Positions 52,099 through 63,951 of a stretch of DNA of 64,000 nucleotides are shown here, piece by piece. Position numbers and translations under genes: made by a program. The notes below the pieces were generated by a model, which saw only the letters and a list, made by a program, of their open reading frames with translations, was not told the origin of the DNA and ran no database searches. Every line of letters starts with the position of its first letter. Position 1 is the stretch's first letter. The DNA is from Sporopachydermia quercuum (taxonomy: Eukaryota > Ascomycota > Sporopachydermiomycetes > Sporopachydermiales > Sporopachydermiaceae): contig BCGN01000007.1 in the NCBI GenBank assembly GCA_001599295.1, positions 446,433 through 510,432 of the forward strand, read 5' to 3'.

Positions 52099-55071
52099 TT
52101 AAAAAGTAGAAAGGAATCCAATAACTCCAGAACAATATTTATTTAGTTCATCCAAGCTTTCAAGACTCTTTCTTTGGATAACTTCCCATTCTTTCAAACT
52201 CTCCATCAACTGTGGTGACCGCTCTTTATTACTGATGATAACGTCTCCATGAGCACGAAGGAACATCTTCATCCAAGCTTGTGCCAAATCAAAATTAGCT
52301 TTACTTTCAGCAGCAAATGTCATTGCTTCAATGAATGCAATCAACTCTATGAACGGATGGAACATGTTGAGTGACTTAATCTCTAAATCAGTTAAAGCTG
52401 GGGATAAATTTGTCAGGTAAGTAATAAGTGGTTCATATTCGGAGTTGGCATGAGAGGTCATAAGGAGATCCGTAAAAGTAGAGGAAACCGAGATAGCGGA
52501 AGCTAAAGCCGAGACAGGTGTTGATTTGGAAATAGACGAGGTGAGAGTTCTCGAGTCTCCGATAAGACTTCCGNTATCACCATTTGCTCCGTTATTGTTT
52601 CTGTTTTCATGGCCAAGATTCGCTCCGGCGCTTCCTAAGAAAAACGGCAGCTTTTCCGGCTTCTTTGGAGCCTCTTTTGGCTTACTACGCATTTTTATCG
52701 TATCCAGATGTACTAGAGTATTGAACCGCGTTTTTGGTCCAACACTAAGAGTAACCAAATCTTTAGAAAGCTGGGTGACAGTTGAATTCTTTCCACCGGT
52801 GCCCTCGATATTATCCTCATCATCGCTGTTATTATCAAACAAACCAGCTAATATACCTTCAGAACTACCTCCAACCGTTGGAACAGCTGTTATTTCATTA
52901 TGNCCATTGCTGCTTCTATTACTATTCAAATCCTCTTCTCTAACGCCATATGCAATTCCCCCAAACTGAGCTCTGTTGCTCCATAGACTAACACCAACAT
53001 TGTTAACATCAGCAGTAGCAATCAATGCTCCATTAGGACTAAACGCAACATCTACCACAACACTGCTCATTTTCATGATATCAATACAGGTACCAGTAGG
53101 TATATCCCATATTCTAACAGTTGCATCCAATGAACTAGAAATGATCCATCTGCTATCAGGACTAAAAGCAATAGATGTTATTCTATTATCATGGCCCCAT
53201 AGCTCTCTGATGATTTTCTTAGTTGTGAGATCAATAATCACCACAGAAAAATTGTCAACAGCAAGTGCAACCAATTGTGAGCTTTCATGAAGAATCATTT
53301 TAGTTACTGGAGCATCTAATTGGATTTTCCCAAATGCTGTACCTTTCTTGAAATTGAAAAACCTGATAACCCCAGAGAGTGAAGTAGCCACCAAGTCCTG
53401 GTTCATAGAAGTAATACAAATCCCAGTCACTGGCGATCCAGGAAAAGCAGAGTACGATTTTCTAAGGATCCCACTTTGAAGATTATAAACAGCAATTGAT
53501 CCTTTGACTGATCCAATCAAACCAAAGTTGCCGCACGACGAAACGCAGACAGAACTAATAGGAGCATTGTCGGGAGTATTTAATTTCCAACGACCAATTC
53601 TTCCAGTAGAACTTCTCCATGTTCTAGCAAACAGTTCTCCTTTATGAGCCGTAATNATATTTTCCCAGTCGGATTCTCTTCGGCTTTGATAAGCAACGGA
53701 AATAATTTCGGGAAGTTTCTCGCCTAATGAACTGAGACTGCTTGCGGCTCGGCCTTTTGGTTTATTGATTCCTGTTATTTTGGGCTCCCTTTGAGAAAAT
53801 TCAGCTGACTGAGCATCTTTACGAAGAGAAAACCTCCAGAAGGATCTATCGCGGGAAGCCGAGAGTAAGAAATGAGAATCATCGTCAGAAAATGAAATTG
53901 AGCTTGGTGGAGCGGAATGGCCACCTCGAGAACGAAGATATCTTGGTGGGGAAATGATCACCCCTCCAGAGAACACATCAGAGCTCATTGGAGGGTCAAA
54001 AACGTATTCTTTCAATTGGTTGTCTCCTCCAGAAGTGACAATGATTGGTTGATTAGGTAAGAAATAAGCAGAAGCGATACCTCCGTGGGTTTCCGAATGA
54101 AGCTGTTTTTGAATATGTATTCGCTTCTTGCGAGCTAGATCATAGAAAAACAAATCCCCCGAGGCNACACCAACAGCAAGAACTGATATTCCGTCTGTTC
54201 GGAAGGTGATAGCTGTAACTGAACTACCAGATGAGGTAGTATTGGTGGTAGTTGTAGAAATACCTCCAGTAGTGAAAGAACGAATAACTGTTGCTTTCCG
54301 GATGTTGTATAGCAAAATCTCACCATTAGAGGTTCCTAATGCAATTATATCAAGCACAGGAGCACAAGTAGCTGTTGTGAGAGTTGCGTTATCTCCACCT
54401 TTACTAATATCAATAGGATTCGTGGTAAAAAGAACATTACCAGTTTTCACATTTATTAACAANAATGATTTCTCGGTGACTGCTACAATCTTATTCAAAT
54501 AAGTAGCTGGATGGATTAGAGAAATCAATGGACCGCTTTCTTCATTGATTCTAATAGTAGTGTAAAGCTCAGAAGGGTACTTTGTAATATTGGCGCCAGT
54601 TGTATTGTTTTTGAATACATACAAAGTATCTTTAGTGGCAGCAATCAAATAATCACCTAAAATGCAAATCTGGGTAATAAATGAATCATTTGCTAGTTCA
54701 ATTTNAAGCAAATGTAACAATTTCCCTCGCTTGAAAATACCTATTTGGTTGCTCCAGGCAGCATAAACATAGTGGAAATGTGCTTGCAGNGCGGTAATCT
54801 TACCAGTTATATCATTTGAAGAAACAAATAATAGATGAAGATTTGCTGCATCAAATATTTGTAAGGCACGTCCAACAGATGTCACAATGTAGAAATTAGA
54901 GCCCAAAGAGCTTGAAGCAAACGGTATTTCATTACATACTAAACCAACTATTCTGTATGGTGATAGTAGATGCTTTTCATCCTTGTGTTTCTGAGTATGT
55001 TGTAATGAAGAACTTTCACTATTTTGCTGCAATTTTCTTCTTTTAGTACTTTCATCAGTAACAGAAGGCAT
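52099..55071 (-). CDS. UTP21: SSU processome WD40 protein Utp21
   Basis: A component of the UTP-B subcomplex that assembles on the 5' end of pre-rRNA (human WDR36). The 990-residue protein carries a basic N-terminus (TKRRKLQQ) and two WD40 propellers, with clear repeats such as GHDNRITSIAFSPDSRWIIS followed by ATVRIWDIPTG. The C-terminal Utp21 domain begins at the family motif KPKEAPKKPEKLPFFLG near residue 795 and ends in helices (LAQAWMKMFLRAHGDVI). Length is close to S. cerevisiae (939). ATG at 55071 is the first in frame. Six Ns fall in the gene without breaking it. It works upstream of RPA190 output, as do POP8 and the RNase MRP complex. Confidence 0.93.
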   Translation of the reverse strand: MPSVTDESTKRRKLQQNSESSSLQHTQKHKDEKHLLSPYRIVGLVCNEIPFASSSLGSNFYIVTSVGRALQIFDAANLHLLFVSSNDITGKITXLQAHFHYVYAAWSNQIGIFKRGKLLHLLXIELANDSFITQICILGDYLIAATKDTLYVFKNNTTGANITKYPSELYTTIRINEESGPLISLIHPATYLNKIVAVTEKSXLLINVKTGNVLFTTNPIDISKGGDNATLTTATCAPVLDIIALGTSNGEILLYNIRKATVIRSFTTGGISTTTTNTTSSGSSVTAITFRTDGISVLAVGXASGDLFFYDLARKKRIHIQKQLHSETHGGIASAYFLPNQPIIVTSGGDNQLKEYVFDPPMSSDVFSGGVIISPPRYLRSRGGHSAPPSSISFSDDDSHFLLSASRDRSFWRFSLRKDAQSAEFSQREPKITGINKPKGRAASSLSSLGEKLPEIISVAYQSRRESDWENXITAHKGELFARTWRSSTGRIGRWKLNTPDNAPISSVCVSSCGNFGLIGSVKGSIAVYNLQSGILRKSYSAFPGSPVTGICITSMNQDLVATSLSGVIRFFNFKKGTAFGKIQLDAPVTKMILHESSQLVALAVDNFSVVIIDLTTKKIIRELWGHDNRITSIAFSPDSRWIISSSLDATVRIWDIPTGTCIDIMKMSSVVVDVAFSPNGALIATADVNNVGVSLWSNRAQFGGIAYGVREEDLNSNRSSNXHNEITAVPTVGGSSEGILAGLFDNNSDDEDNIEGTGGKNSTVTQLSKDLVTLSVGPKTRFNTLVHLDTIKMRSKPKEAPKKPEKLPFFLGSAGANLGHENRNNNGANGDXGSLIGDSRTLTSSISKSTPVSALASAISVSSTFTDLLMTSHANSEYEPLITYLTNLSPALTDLEIKSLNMFHPFIELIAFIEAMTFAAESKANFDLAQAWMKMFLRAHGDVIISNKERSPQLMESLKEWEVIQRKSLESLDELNKYCSGVIGFLSTF

Positions 55072-56170
55072 TTTAAAATATGTTGTGCAACACGTTCGTT
55101 TCTATTATACTTCTGTCAATAGTATATTGCTGGTATAAGAATGAACGAATGGATAGTTGATTATTCTGGGGCAATTTTGTGAAAGAGTTCCTAATTATTA
55201 GCAAGATGACTTTGAATAAATTGGAATCAAAAAACAAACGGTTTTCAGTGATTGATTCTGTAGAAATACTAGTATTAAACGGTATAAAACGTAGGTATTG
55301 TTAATAACAATGAATGCTGAATGGTAAGTTAAAATGTTTTTAGTTAGTCGATTTTTCACTGGTAAATAAAAATTTTGTTTAATGTGTAAAATAAGCTTTG
55401 AGACCAAGGTGTTCGACTTTATATTTTATATTGATCTATTATACTATTATATAATAAAGGAATATGCATAGATATGTAGTGTTGCTAAGTCTTTATGCAT
55501 TATTGTGCGCTTATACTTTTACATAAATATGCATAAAGATATGTCTTACGTGAAAATGTATGGACAGTTGATGTTAAAGTGTATGCCCAGAAATAGTACC
55601 AGAAAAGTACTTCGATAATAAAATTGCTTTAAGAAAACAAAAAGAAAAGAATAAACATTTTTGTTCAAATATAATTATCATTTCTTTACTTTTTTGCATG
55701 TTTTTCAGTACATCAGCTGAAGAAGATCTTCCCTTCATGTACCGCTAATGCGAGATCCTGCATTAATCCTCTTCACATGTACAATCAGCCTATTCCATGT
55801 GGCCAACAACCTCTACTGATAAGACAAACGTCTTCGCATTGCTATGTAAGTAACAACAGACTACTATTTGATATGATGCTAAGGATCCATCATAATAAGC
55901 TATTTATTTCTGTTTATAGTGACTGATTAGAGGCATTTTATTTTAGAAAGAGTTTTATCGACGCTGCAAGAAATATTAAACTTGAAACAGTTGTAGAGTA
56001 GCATAAGGGTTACAATTGANAACAGAGGAGTCATAAAAAGTCATAGCAACAATCCAGCGGTAAACCAGCAATAATTCAGTTTGTGATAATATCCGAGAAT
56101 TTACTGGAATAAAGGCATTGTCATAAAAAATCACCCAAGTGAATTAGCGAGTATATCAAAAGATTACACC
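55072..56170. other. Divergent promoter region of UTP21 and SNX3
   Basis: 1.1 kb. ATGCAT cores occur at 55464-55470, 55495-55501 and 55529-55536. An AAAAATTTTG element near 55368 resembles RRPE and lies about 300 bases from UTP21. The minus-strand frame at 55198-55407 resembles nothing known. Confidence 0.45.
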
Positions 56171-56757
56171 ATGTCTAGTAACAATACATCGCCTCATAAA
56201 CCTTTTCAAGCATTTGATGGAGGAAAATCTCCATCAGGAAAAGGATTTGATGCCAGACCAAAAATCAAACAGCAAACATTTGATGAGATTTATGGGGTAC
56301 CCGAAAATTTCTTAGAAATCGAAGTGAAGAATCCTCAGACACATGGCGTTGGTAGAAAGATGTATACAGATTATGAAATTGTGTGCAGAGTAAGTTGACT
56401 AGCTACGTTTGCTTAGAGAGTATTTTTTTCTTTATCTTCATGAAAATTCAATAACTAACAGCTTTTCAGACAAATATTCCTGCTTTTAAACTACGACAAT
56501 CTTCAGTAAGAAGGCGATATAGTGATTTTGAAGTGTTTAGAGATATTTTGGAAAGAGAATCAACTAGAGTAACTATTTCACCGCTTCCGGGTAAAGTTTT
56601 TACAAACAGATTCTCAGATGAAGTTATCGAACATCGGCGACAGGGACTAGAAAAGTTCTTGACCTTGACTGCTGGTCACCCATTACTACAAACTGGATCA
56701 AAAGTTCTATCTGCTTTTATTCAAGATCCAAACTGGGATAAAAACCAGTGGATGTAA
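56171..56757 (+). CDS. SNX3: Sorting nexin Snx3/Grd19 (spliced)
   Basis: A PX-domain protein that binds phosphatidylinositol 3-phosphate on endosomes and recycles cargo to the Golgi with retromer. Exons are 56171-56389 and 56470-56757. The donor GTAAGT is at 56390, AACTAAC at 56453-56459, and TTTTCAG ends at 56469; the intron has 80 bases, phase 0. The joined protein has 168 residues (162 in S. cerevisiae). The join restores [17 protein letters not shown], and the PX core [18 protein letters not shown] follows with the basic Arg that holds the phosphoinositide. [12 protein letters not shown]-like and RRQGLEKFL blocks complete the PX domain. The end [13 protein letters not shown] is typical. 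PX spans about residues 45-165. Confidence 0.96.
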
Positions 56758-57629
56758 AGTTGACTGGATAGCTAGATGGTATGAAAAATGAATTGTCGTA
56801 ATTATTTGAGATATATCAAGAGTTATTTGATGATTTAGTTGTATGAAAATAGTCCGTGGGTTTATGTATAAAGATGTTCTATATGATTTGATCTGGATTG
56901 TGGTTGTACTCAAGTAAATGATAGGAATGGTTTCCAAGTTTGGATTGAGCTCTGGCCTTTAATTGTTGATGCTATTGTAATCTCACTCGAAAGATCTCTA
57001 ATATTTAAATAGTAAATAAATATATTCATCTCTTATAATAAATTGTGTTAAATGAACAAAAACCATCGTAAGACACTATTATAGGTGTTGTTAGATTACG
57101 TGATCCGATTCCAACTTGGGTAGAAAGTACAGTTGATTATGCATACTCGTGCATAATCTATAGATATATCCTTCATTTCAACAAACTCATAAACATATTC
57201 AATATCACGAAGTTATGAAAATGAAACACGGATTGTTTTAAGTATTAAAATGCAGAAAGTAAAGCATTTCAATCAACAATTAAGCTCTATATTCTTATTC
57301 CTGTTTACCTTTACCTATCCTCCTCTTGAACTCTCAGGAACGTCAATTCTACATAGTCCTTGCATGATATACAAAACTCTATTACTATTGCCTTCCATCC
57401 TCTATTTATTTCCTCTTTGAACTACCAGTTACTTTCATTCATTATTTATTCTCACATCTGGTTAAGTGTTAACAAGCTCTTGTTTCTCATAAATGGCCAG
57501 TTACCTTATTTTATCATTTACTATCTACCACAGCTAACTCCGTTCAGTTTCAACTCTTTCTATCCTCTTTCCTATAAGGATTTCATACAATCAATATGAT
57601 TATTATCCTGAGAGGAGGAGTATCATTGC
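56758..57629. other. Intergenic region SNX3 / APN2 (APN2 promoter)
   Basis: 870 bases holding the SNX3 3' end and the APN2 promoter. A 9-base-arm inverted repeat lies at 57135-57158. The stretch 57280-57600 is very C/T-rich; its open frame (57360-57599) looks like a chance product of that bias. Confidence 0.5.
57135..57158. repeat. Inverted repeat with ATGCA arms
   Basis: GATTATGCA (57135-57143) and TGCATAATC (57150-57158) are exact reverse complements around TACTCG. It lies between SNX3 and APN2 and again carries the TGCATA core seen at 49719 and 55464. Confidence 0.7.
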
Positions 57630-59870
57630 TATGACCTCGGTTTTCGAACAAATACCAAACAAAGACTTAAATCATGTACGATTTCTTACCTTCAACGTCT
57701 GCGGAGTCAAAAATGTGTTTAAATACTATCCTTGGTGTGAAAATCGGACTTTGAATGTAGGTATTTTGCTGTCATTGGGATGATTGATACGAATATCTAT
57801 TCATTGTCTCTTATCATATACATGACATTCTATGCATCTGTACTAACCTAGCACTATTTCTAGTATTTGTTCAACACATTACAAACAGACATAATAGGAC
57901 TTCAGGAGCTCAAACTATCAAAACATGATATTGACTCGTCTATATCAAGTGTTCCGGGATTTCAAGCTTATATTTCAATTCCCCAAGCAAAAAAAGGTTA
58001 TAGCGGTGTAGCTGTATACATTAGAGATGATCTAACAGTAAACGGTAAGCCGTTAAGAGTGATCAAAGCCGAAGAAGGATTGACTGGATATCTCCAATCA
58101 AGGGATGATTCTACTAAAACATATCGGCAGTTATATGATTTTGAGAATGAAAGCCAAACTACCTCTACTAATGATGATGGCCCATGGGCTATTGGAGGAT
58201 ACCCTGATGTTACCTCCAACGAAGGATTGGAAATTGATGCTGAAGGTAGAGCAATTGTTCTAGAGTTTACAGGAAATATAATACTTATCAATGTTTATTG
58301 TCCTGCTAATTCCAACGGAGAAAAAGAGAAATTGCGTGATGATTTTATTACTATTCTCCTAGATAGAATCAGCCGTTTAATAAAACTAGGGAAAAGGGTA
58401 ATACTCATGGGTGATATCAACATAGCCAGAGATTTGATTGATTCTGCTGATGGTATCACGGGATGGAAAAAAGAAGGGAAAGTATCCATGCTTCATTCTG
58501 AACTAGTTGCTTCTTTGAGTACTCCTAACGATATTGGCAGAGCTTTTGAGAAGGTGAATGCCAAAGCTGTGAGCCAATGGAGATCTCTGACATACTATAG
58601 ATCTATATTCAACAGTATGATCACTGATGATCATTCTAATGCTGAGAAGCTTACCAAAGGTGAAAAACTAATAGATCTTGTTAGATTCTTTCAAGGTAGA
58701 ACGCAGGCTTTATACACATGTTGGAATATCTTGAAGAACTGTCGGCCAGGTAATTATGGATCTCGAATTGATTATATCCTTGCTTCTGGTAGTTTATATG
58801 AATGTTTCAATGCTTGTCAAGCGAATATAATGCCATATGTAAATGGTAGTGATCATTGCCCAGTTTATGGAGATTTTCAGTTTGATAAGTTGCCAGAGTT
58901 TGCTGAGAGTGGTTGCAGGGAAACCAGAATTGATGATAATGGTGGCAGTTTACGATCTAGCTATAATGATAAGAATAATGATAATGCCAGTGATATTAAT
59001 GGTCGTAATAATACGATTACTGTTGATAAACATAACGCCTCTACAACTGGCAGTTATAGACTTCCTGGTTTATGCACTGCTTCAAAAAGAACCCAGAAGC
59101 ATTTCCAACACCAATCAAAATCTATGGGGCCTTTAGATATGTTTCTCAGTAAAAAGAAAAAGGTTGANAGCAAATCATCTTCACCAAATGGCAGTACTCC
59201 TACTAGCGAATTCAACTCAGAAAGAGAAACAGATAACGATATCGTGAAACAAGAATCGTCCCGTAAACTCAATGAACAACCATTTTCTCAAACACAAGCT
59301 TCATCTTATTCCAGCCAACAGTCTCTACCATCCTCCACAGCGACAAGTAGACCATCCACATCTTTCAAGTATAAAAGCAGCAAGAAAACTAGAGAGAAGA
59401 AAAGAAACAACCAGTCGTTTCTTGATGGGTTTCTTCTCAGCAAGAAGACCAAATTAAGGGGAACTGCTGATAACTCCACTAATTCTGCTACTAGTTCTTC
59501 TACTAATAGTGTTGTTCCTACCAATAACTCTACGGCCAATAACCAATATTCATTGTCTCAATCTCCTTCATCGTCACAGGCAATCGTTATATCGAATGAA
59601 TCTCCAGCTTGTTCTCAGCCAGATGTACAAACTGAAAGCAAAGCATCCATTTCAATCAATTCATTTGCAGCCATTAAAAACTTCCAATCAGTTAAATTAA
59701 ATGCACCTCTATGTTCAGGTCATTCAACTCCATGTATATTGAAAATAGCGAATAAACCAAGCAAAATAGAAAACAAAGGTAGAAGATTTTGGATTTGTTC
59801 CAAACCATATGGAGATTATGATCATGAGCCTGAGAAGTATCGATGTAACTACTTCAAATGGGTTGTATAA
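57630..59870 (+). CDS. APN2: AP endonuclease 2, Apn2 (spliced)
   Basis: A class II AP endonuclease and 3'-phosphodiesterase in base-excision repair. Exons are 57630-57755 and 57864-59870. The donor is GTAGGT, the branch point TACTAAC lies at 57841-57847, and the acceptor is TAG at 57861-57863. Exon 1 supplies VRFLTFNVCGVKNVF with the first catalytic Asn; without it the protein starts inside the nuclease fold. The joined protein has 710 residues. Catalytic blocks are GLQELKL (metal Glu), GYSGVAVYIRDD, LMGDINIARDLIDS, NYGSRIDYIL and GSDHCPVYGDF. A Ser/Asn-rich tail carries QSFLDGFL, a PIP-box-like PCNA motif. The C-terminal GRF zinc finger holds Cys, His, Cys, Cys ligands within LCSGHSTPC and FWICSK. 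S. cerevisiae Apn2 has 520 residues; the extra length is in the tail. Confidence 0.93.
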
Positions 59871-60795
59871 TATGAATGAGGATTAAATGTTAGATGTAAT
59901 ACGAGCAAGGAATAGTACCGTTAATTTAGTGAGAGCAATGGTTGTACTAGTAAGGTACGATTGGTAGATAAATAAAGGATATAATGTATTTAAGTAAGGT
60001 AATAGAAATGAACAGAATAGAATTACTGATAAGATGATCATTTGCTAGCACTATATTCATACGCTATTCAAATAGGCTGTTTTACCAGTACAGTTAGTCC
60101 TAGCAATACTGATTGCTGTTGCAATATTAATATATATCTCCACTATAGTACCTGACAGCACTTTTTTCATAGTTGAAAACTAAGGGTTTATGGACATAAG
60201 AAGGCATTATCAATATAGCAATATATGTTTTGCAGAGCATCTAGGTTTCTCCAACTATCTCCGGCATTATTGTCAGCAGTTCAGATGAACCAGAAAACCC
60301 ATTGGATTAATGCTTTGTCTTACTGCTAGAAGTGACAATAGTAGCAGCTGTGGCATGTACTCTAGCAGTAGTACACGCGCCTATTTGTTGAATGCCATTT
60401 AGATCCCTTGGGTTATCTACTAAATGTAAAGCAATAGCAGTTTTTAATGATACATCATAAATAACAATTGTATCTTCATTCGCTTGGGAGTTTGGTTGTT
60501 GCTCAGCTTTTATTCTCTTTATAAATTTGCTCACCTGTAGTAGGATCAAATTTCGAGTGTTGTTGATTTGATTATTGAATTCAGCCAAGTTTTCATTTCA
60601 GGAATCTTCTTCTTCTCCTATAATCTTCTTATGATTGATTGGTGATACTCTGAAGGATCACTTGCAGATAGGGAACAGCTAATAATGACTGTTGCTTTAT
60701 TCCGTTACTCCAACATAGTTTGTTTCAATGGTCGCTAGATTAGTTATCATTATAGCTATCACAATTCCTTGCCTCCCAAATTCAGCTCCTATTTC
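59871..60795. other. Convergent intergenic region APN2 / POP8
   Basis: 925 bases past both stop codons. A minus-strand frame at 60588-60307 (no ATG, protein-like, see separate entry) is the only item of note. The remainder is AT-rich with no recognised element. Confidence 0.45.
60307..60588 (-). other. Unassigned open frame behind POP8
   Basis: An open stretch of about 97 codons with fairly normal protein composition (KFIKRIKAEQQPNSQ, then DTIVIYDVSLKTAIALHLVD, ending SSSKTKH). It has no ATG at the front. A CTACTACAG acceptor lies near 60538, so a last exon of a spliced gene is conceivable, but only about 200 bases remain before the POP8 stop and I find no matching first exon. Function unknown; it may be chance. 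Confidence 0.2.
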
Positions 60796-61363
60796 CTATT
60801 TCCCACTTCCTATAGTTATCCATGAATCTCTACCTAAATTGTTCAGAGCTGCTAGCACAATTGATTCTCCTATAACTGTAAATGATGCTGTACTAGCAAT
60901 AGTATCTAACTCAAATGTATAGGACGTGATAGCACTATGGAATTCCTGCTGATCATCAATCGCTATTCTAACCCAAACAATTGGACCTATAAATTGTTTT
61001 TTACCATTGCTTAAATTTCGAATTCTTGATGGTGATGAATGTAGTAAATCAAATACAATGGCACCTCCAAATGAACCGTATAGTCTTGTTAATGCAGCTG
61101 TGAGTTTTTGCTTCCAAGTGAGTAGATCAATTGCTAGTTCTTCTTTGTTATCTAGTAATTTTTGCTGGGATTTGGAGTCAATCTTACTGCAAAACTGTCA
61201 GTAACTGTTTGATTGACGATACTGATAGATTTCAGTACATGAAGTAGGATTTTAAGTAGGAAAATTAATACGGTACTTGCTCCTGATGATAGTACAATAC
61301 TTACAGTTCGATTTGAAAGTAGTAAAACTCTGGAGAGTTCAAAGTGAGCTTTTTTATAGGCAT
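60796..61363 (-). CDS. POP8: RNase P/RNase MRP subunit Pop8 (spliced)
   Basis: A small protein of the RNase P and RNase MRP ribonucleoproteins, which mature tRNA 5' ends and cut pre-rRNA. Exons are 61363-61305 (MPIKKLTLNSPEFYYFQIE) and 61186-60796. The donor is GTAAGT, TACTGAC acts as branch point about 10 bases before the TTTTGCAG acceptor, and the intron has 118 bases. The joined protein has 149 residues. LLTWKQKLTAALTRLYGSFG aligns with the S. cerevisiae block MTWRQWLNNALKRSYGIFG, followed by a matching LLH, a RIAIDDQQEFHSAITSYTF block and a C-terminal SWITIGSGK. Because exon 1 is small and the rest lacks an ATG at its front, the gene is easily missed. Confidence 0.85.
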
Positions 61364-61882
61364 CTTTTTGTTATGAGAAGTCTCGAATTAGCAATTCACT
61401 GTTATTGTATTGGTTGAATCATAAGAGTAGTTGGGAGGTACGCTGCTGATGTATTGATGTATTCGCATTGGCAAGATCAACAGTGGTGATGATAGCCTCT
61501 ATTAGAAACTTTCACAGCCGGAAACTAGGGAAAGTTCAATTAGAGTGAATAATAGAGAACAAAAAAAAAAATAAGAAGAAGAAAAATAAGAAGAAGAGCG
61601 ATGAATGCATTATTGTTAGAATCCGATTATTTATTGTAAGAAAAAGTGCTATAAAGGAAAGAAAAGCAATAATAAATGGAGAAATGAAATGAAAAAGGAA
61701 AATATTTCGGAGATTATAATATCACGTGGAAACATTACCTCGGATTTTACATGTTCGAATATTTCAGAGCTTTTCAGATAACTAATCATTTACTCGAAAA
61801 CCAGTACATTATTGAATTCTCTGATGTACATAGGTTAACATATAATCGATAATTATACATATTCCAGAAACCTAAGGCCATA
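61364..61882. other. POP8 promoter and TRP5 3' region
   Basis: About 520 bases. An A-rich purine run (61561-61600) and a CACGTG at 61723-61728 are the only notable elements. No gene is seen. Confidence 0.5.
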
Positions 61883-63951
61883 CTAGTTCAAAGATTTTTG
61901 ATCATCAAACCTCAAATCCCAACCAATCTTTGGTCCTAACCTAGGTAGAACTTCGGCCACACTTTGAACATCTTTATCACCTCTACCAGAAACACAGATC
62001 ACCAAGTTTTGGTCTTTGCTCATAGTCTTAGCTAATTGAACAGCTCCATAAACAGCATGTGATGATTCTAAAGCAGGAATAATACCCTCAAATTGAGATA
62101 ACCATTTGAAGCCTAATAAAGCATCGGCATCAGTAGCAGCTACAAATTGAGCTCTGCCACTGGCTTTCCAGGCTGCGAGTTCAGGTCCAACACCAGGATA
62201 ATCTAAACCAGCAGATACTGAATGAGTGTCTTGAATTTGTCCATCTTTATTCTGTAGAACGTATGTCTTCACGCCATGGAATACACCTTTAACACCAGCT
62301 GTCAACGTAGCTGAGTGTCTATCAGTATCGAGACCATCGCCACCAGCTTCAACACCAAGTAACTTGACACTCGAATCTTTCTCAAATGGTGAAAACATAC
62401 CTGTGGAGTTACTACCACCACCAACACATGCAACCACAGCATCAGGAAGTTTGCCATCGTTCAAAGCTTTGAATTGTTCCTTTGTCTCATTACCGATAAC
62501 TGATTGGAAGGTTCTAACTAGAGTAGGGTAAGGATGAGGTCCAATAGCAGAACCTACAACGTAATGTGTAGTAGCTAGGTTAGAAACCCAGAATCTGAAA
62601 GCTTCTGAAGTTGCATCACGTAAAGTTTGAGTACCGGCTGTGATAGGAATAACCTTAGCGCCTAGTAATTTCATTCTAAATACGTTCAAAGCTTGTCTTC
62701 TTACGTCTTCAGCTCCCATAAACACTGTACATTCCAAACCAAATTTAGCTGCTGCAGTTGCAGTTGCAACACCATGTTGACCTGCCCCTGTTTCAGCAAT
62801 AACCTTGTTTTTACCTAGTCTCTTAGCAATCAATACTTGAGCCATAGCGTTATTGATCTTGTGAGAACCAGTATGGTTTAAATCTTCACGTTTTAACCAG
62901 ATCTTAGCCCCACCAGAAAATTCAGTTAATCTCGGAGCTTCATGTAAAGATGAGGGTCTTGACATATATGGATAGTATGATTTTAATTCAGCCCAGAACT
63001 CCGGATCAGCAGTTGCTGATTCAAAAGCTCTTTCGAGTTCTAATAAACACGTATGCATAGCTTCGGGAACGTATTGACCACCAAATTCACCAAATCTGGG
63101 GTTATATTTGGAACTCACATCAGCATCTGGCTTGTTTTCCAGTTCTTCAGTTGCTGCTGCACTGCCAGCACTATTACTGCTATCAATAATCTTTGGTGAC
63201 TCACCACCTTTAAGAATATCTTCAACAAAAGCTTTAGCAGCTTCTTGCCTGCTTCCTTCTGGTGCTTGTTCAATGGTGGTAACAAGCTTAGAGCCAATGA
63301 CTACACCATCAGCAGCAGCAGCAAATTTAAGGAAATGCTCTCTAGTACTAACCCCAAAACCAACAGCAAGAGGAATCTCCTTGGTGAACCTNCTGACATG
63401 TCGAACAAGCTCAGGTACACTGTCACTGACAGTTTGTAAAGCACCAGTAGTAGCCATACGGGATACAACGTAGATGAATGAATCAGCGATTTCTGCAAGT
63501 ACTTTCAATCTATCATCTTCAGTGGATGGAGCCACTAAAGGAATGTATGATATACCAACAGCGGCACATTGACCTCTAAATTTGATAGCTTCCTCAGGTG
63601 GCAAATCAACAATGATAAACCCATTTGCGCCAGCATCAAATGAATCTTGAATCATTTTTTCTTCTCCGTAATTAAGAATAGGATTATAATACCCCATAAG
63701 AACAATAGGTACGGTTACACCAGAAGCACGAGCCTTTCTAACTAATTCCAAACATAGTGGTACATTTACACCGTTTGCCAAAGCAACGTTATTTGAATGC
63801 TGAATAGTGGGTCCGTCAGCAATTGGATCTGAGAATGGAATACCTAATTCAATAACATCAACACCACCGGCTTGTAATCCTTGAAGAATCGGCACTGTCT
63901 CTACAATAGTAGGATGACCAGCGGTAACAAAGGTGACTAAGGCCGTGCGAC
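61883..63951 (-). CDS. TRP5: Tryptophan synthase, bifunctional (5' end beyond window)
   Basis: Last step of tryptophan synthesis: the alpha half cleaves indole-3-glycerol phosphate and the beta half joins indole to serine. The alpha domain (first about 230 residues here) shows [33 protein letters not shown] and [14 protein letters not shown] Ser/Ala linker follows. The beta domain shows [26 protein letters not shown] with the PLP lysine, [10 protein letters not shown] and [12 protein letters not shown]. The frame opens at 63951, right after a TTACAG acceptor with CCTAAC upstream. So a first exon of about 16 codons, as in the S. cerevisiae N-terminus, lies past position 64000, and the intron covers at least 63952-64000. 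About 689 codons are present of roughly 707 expected. Confidence 0.95.
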
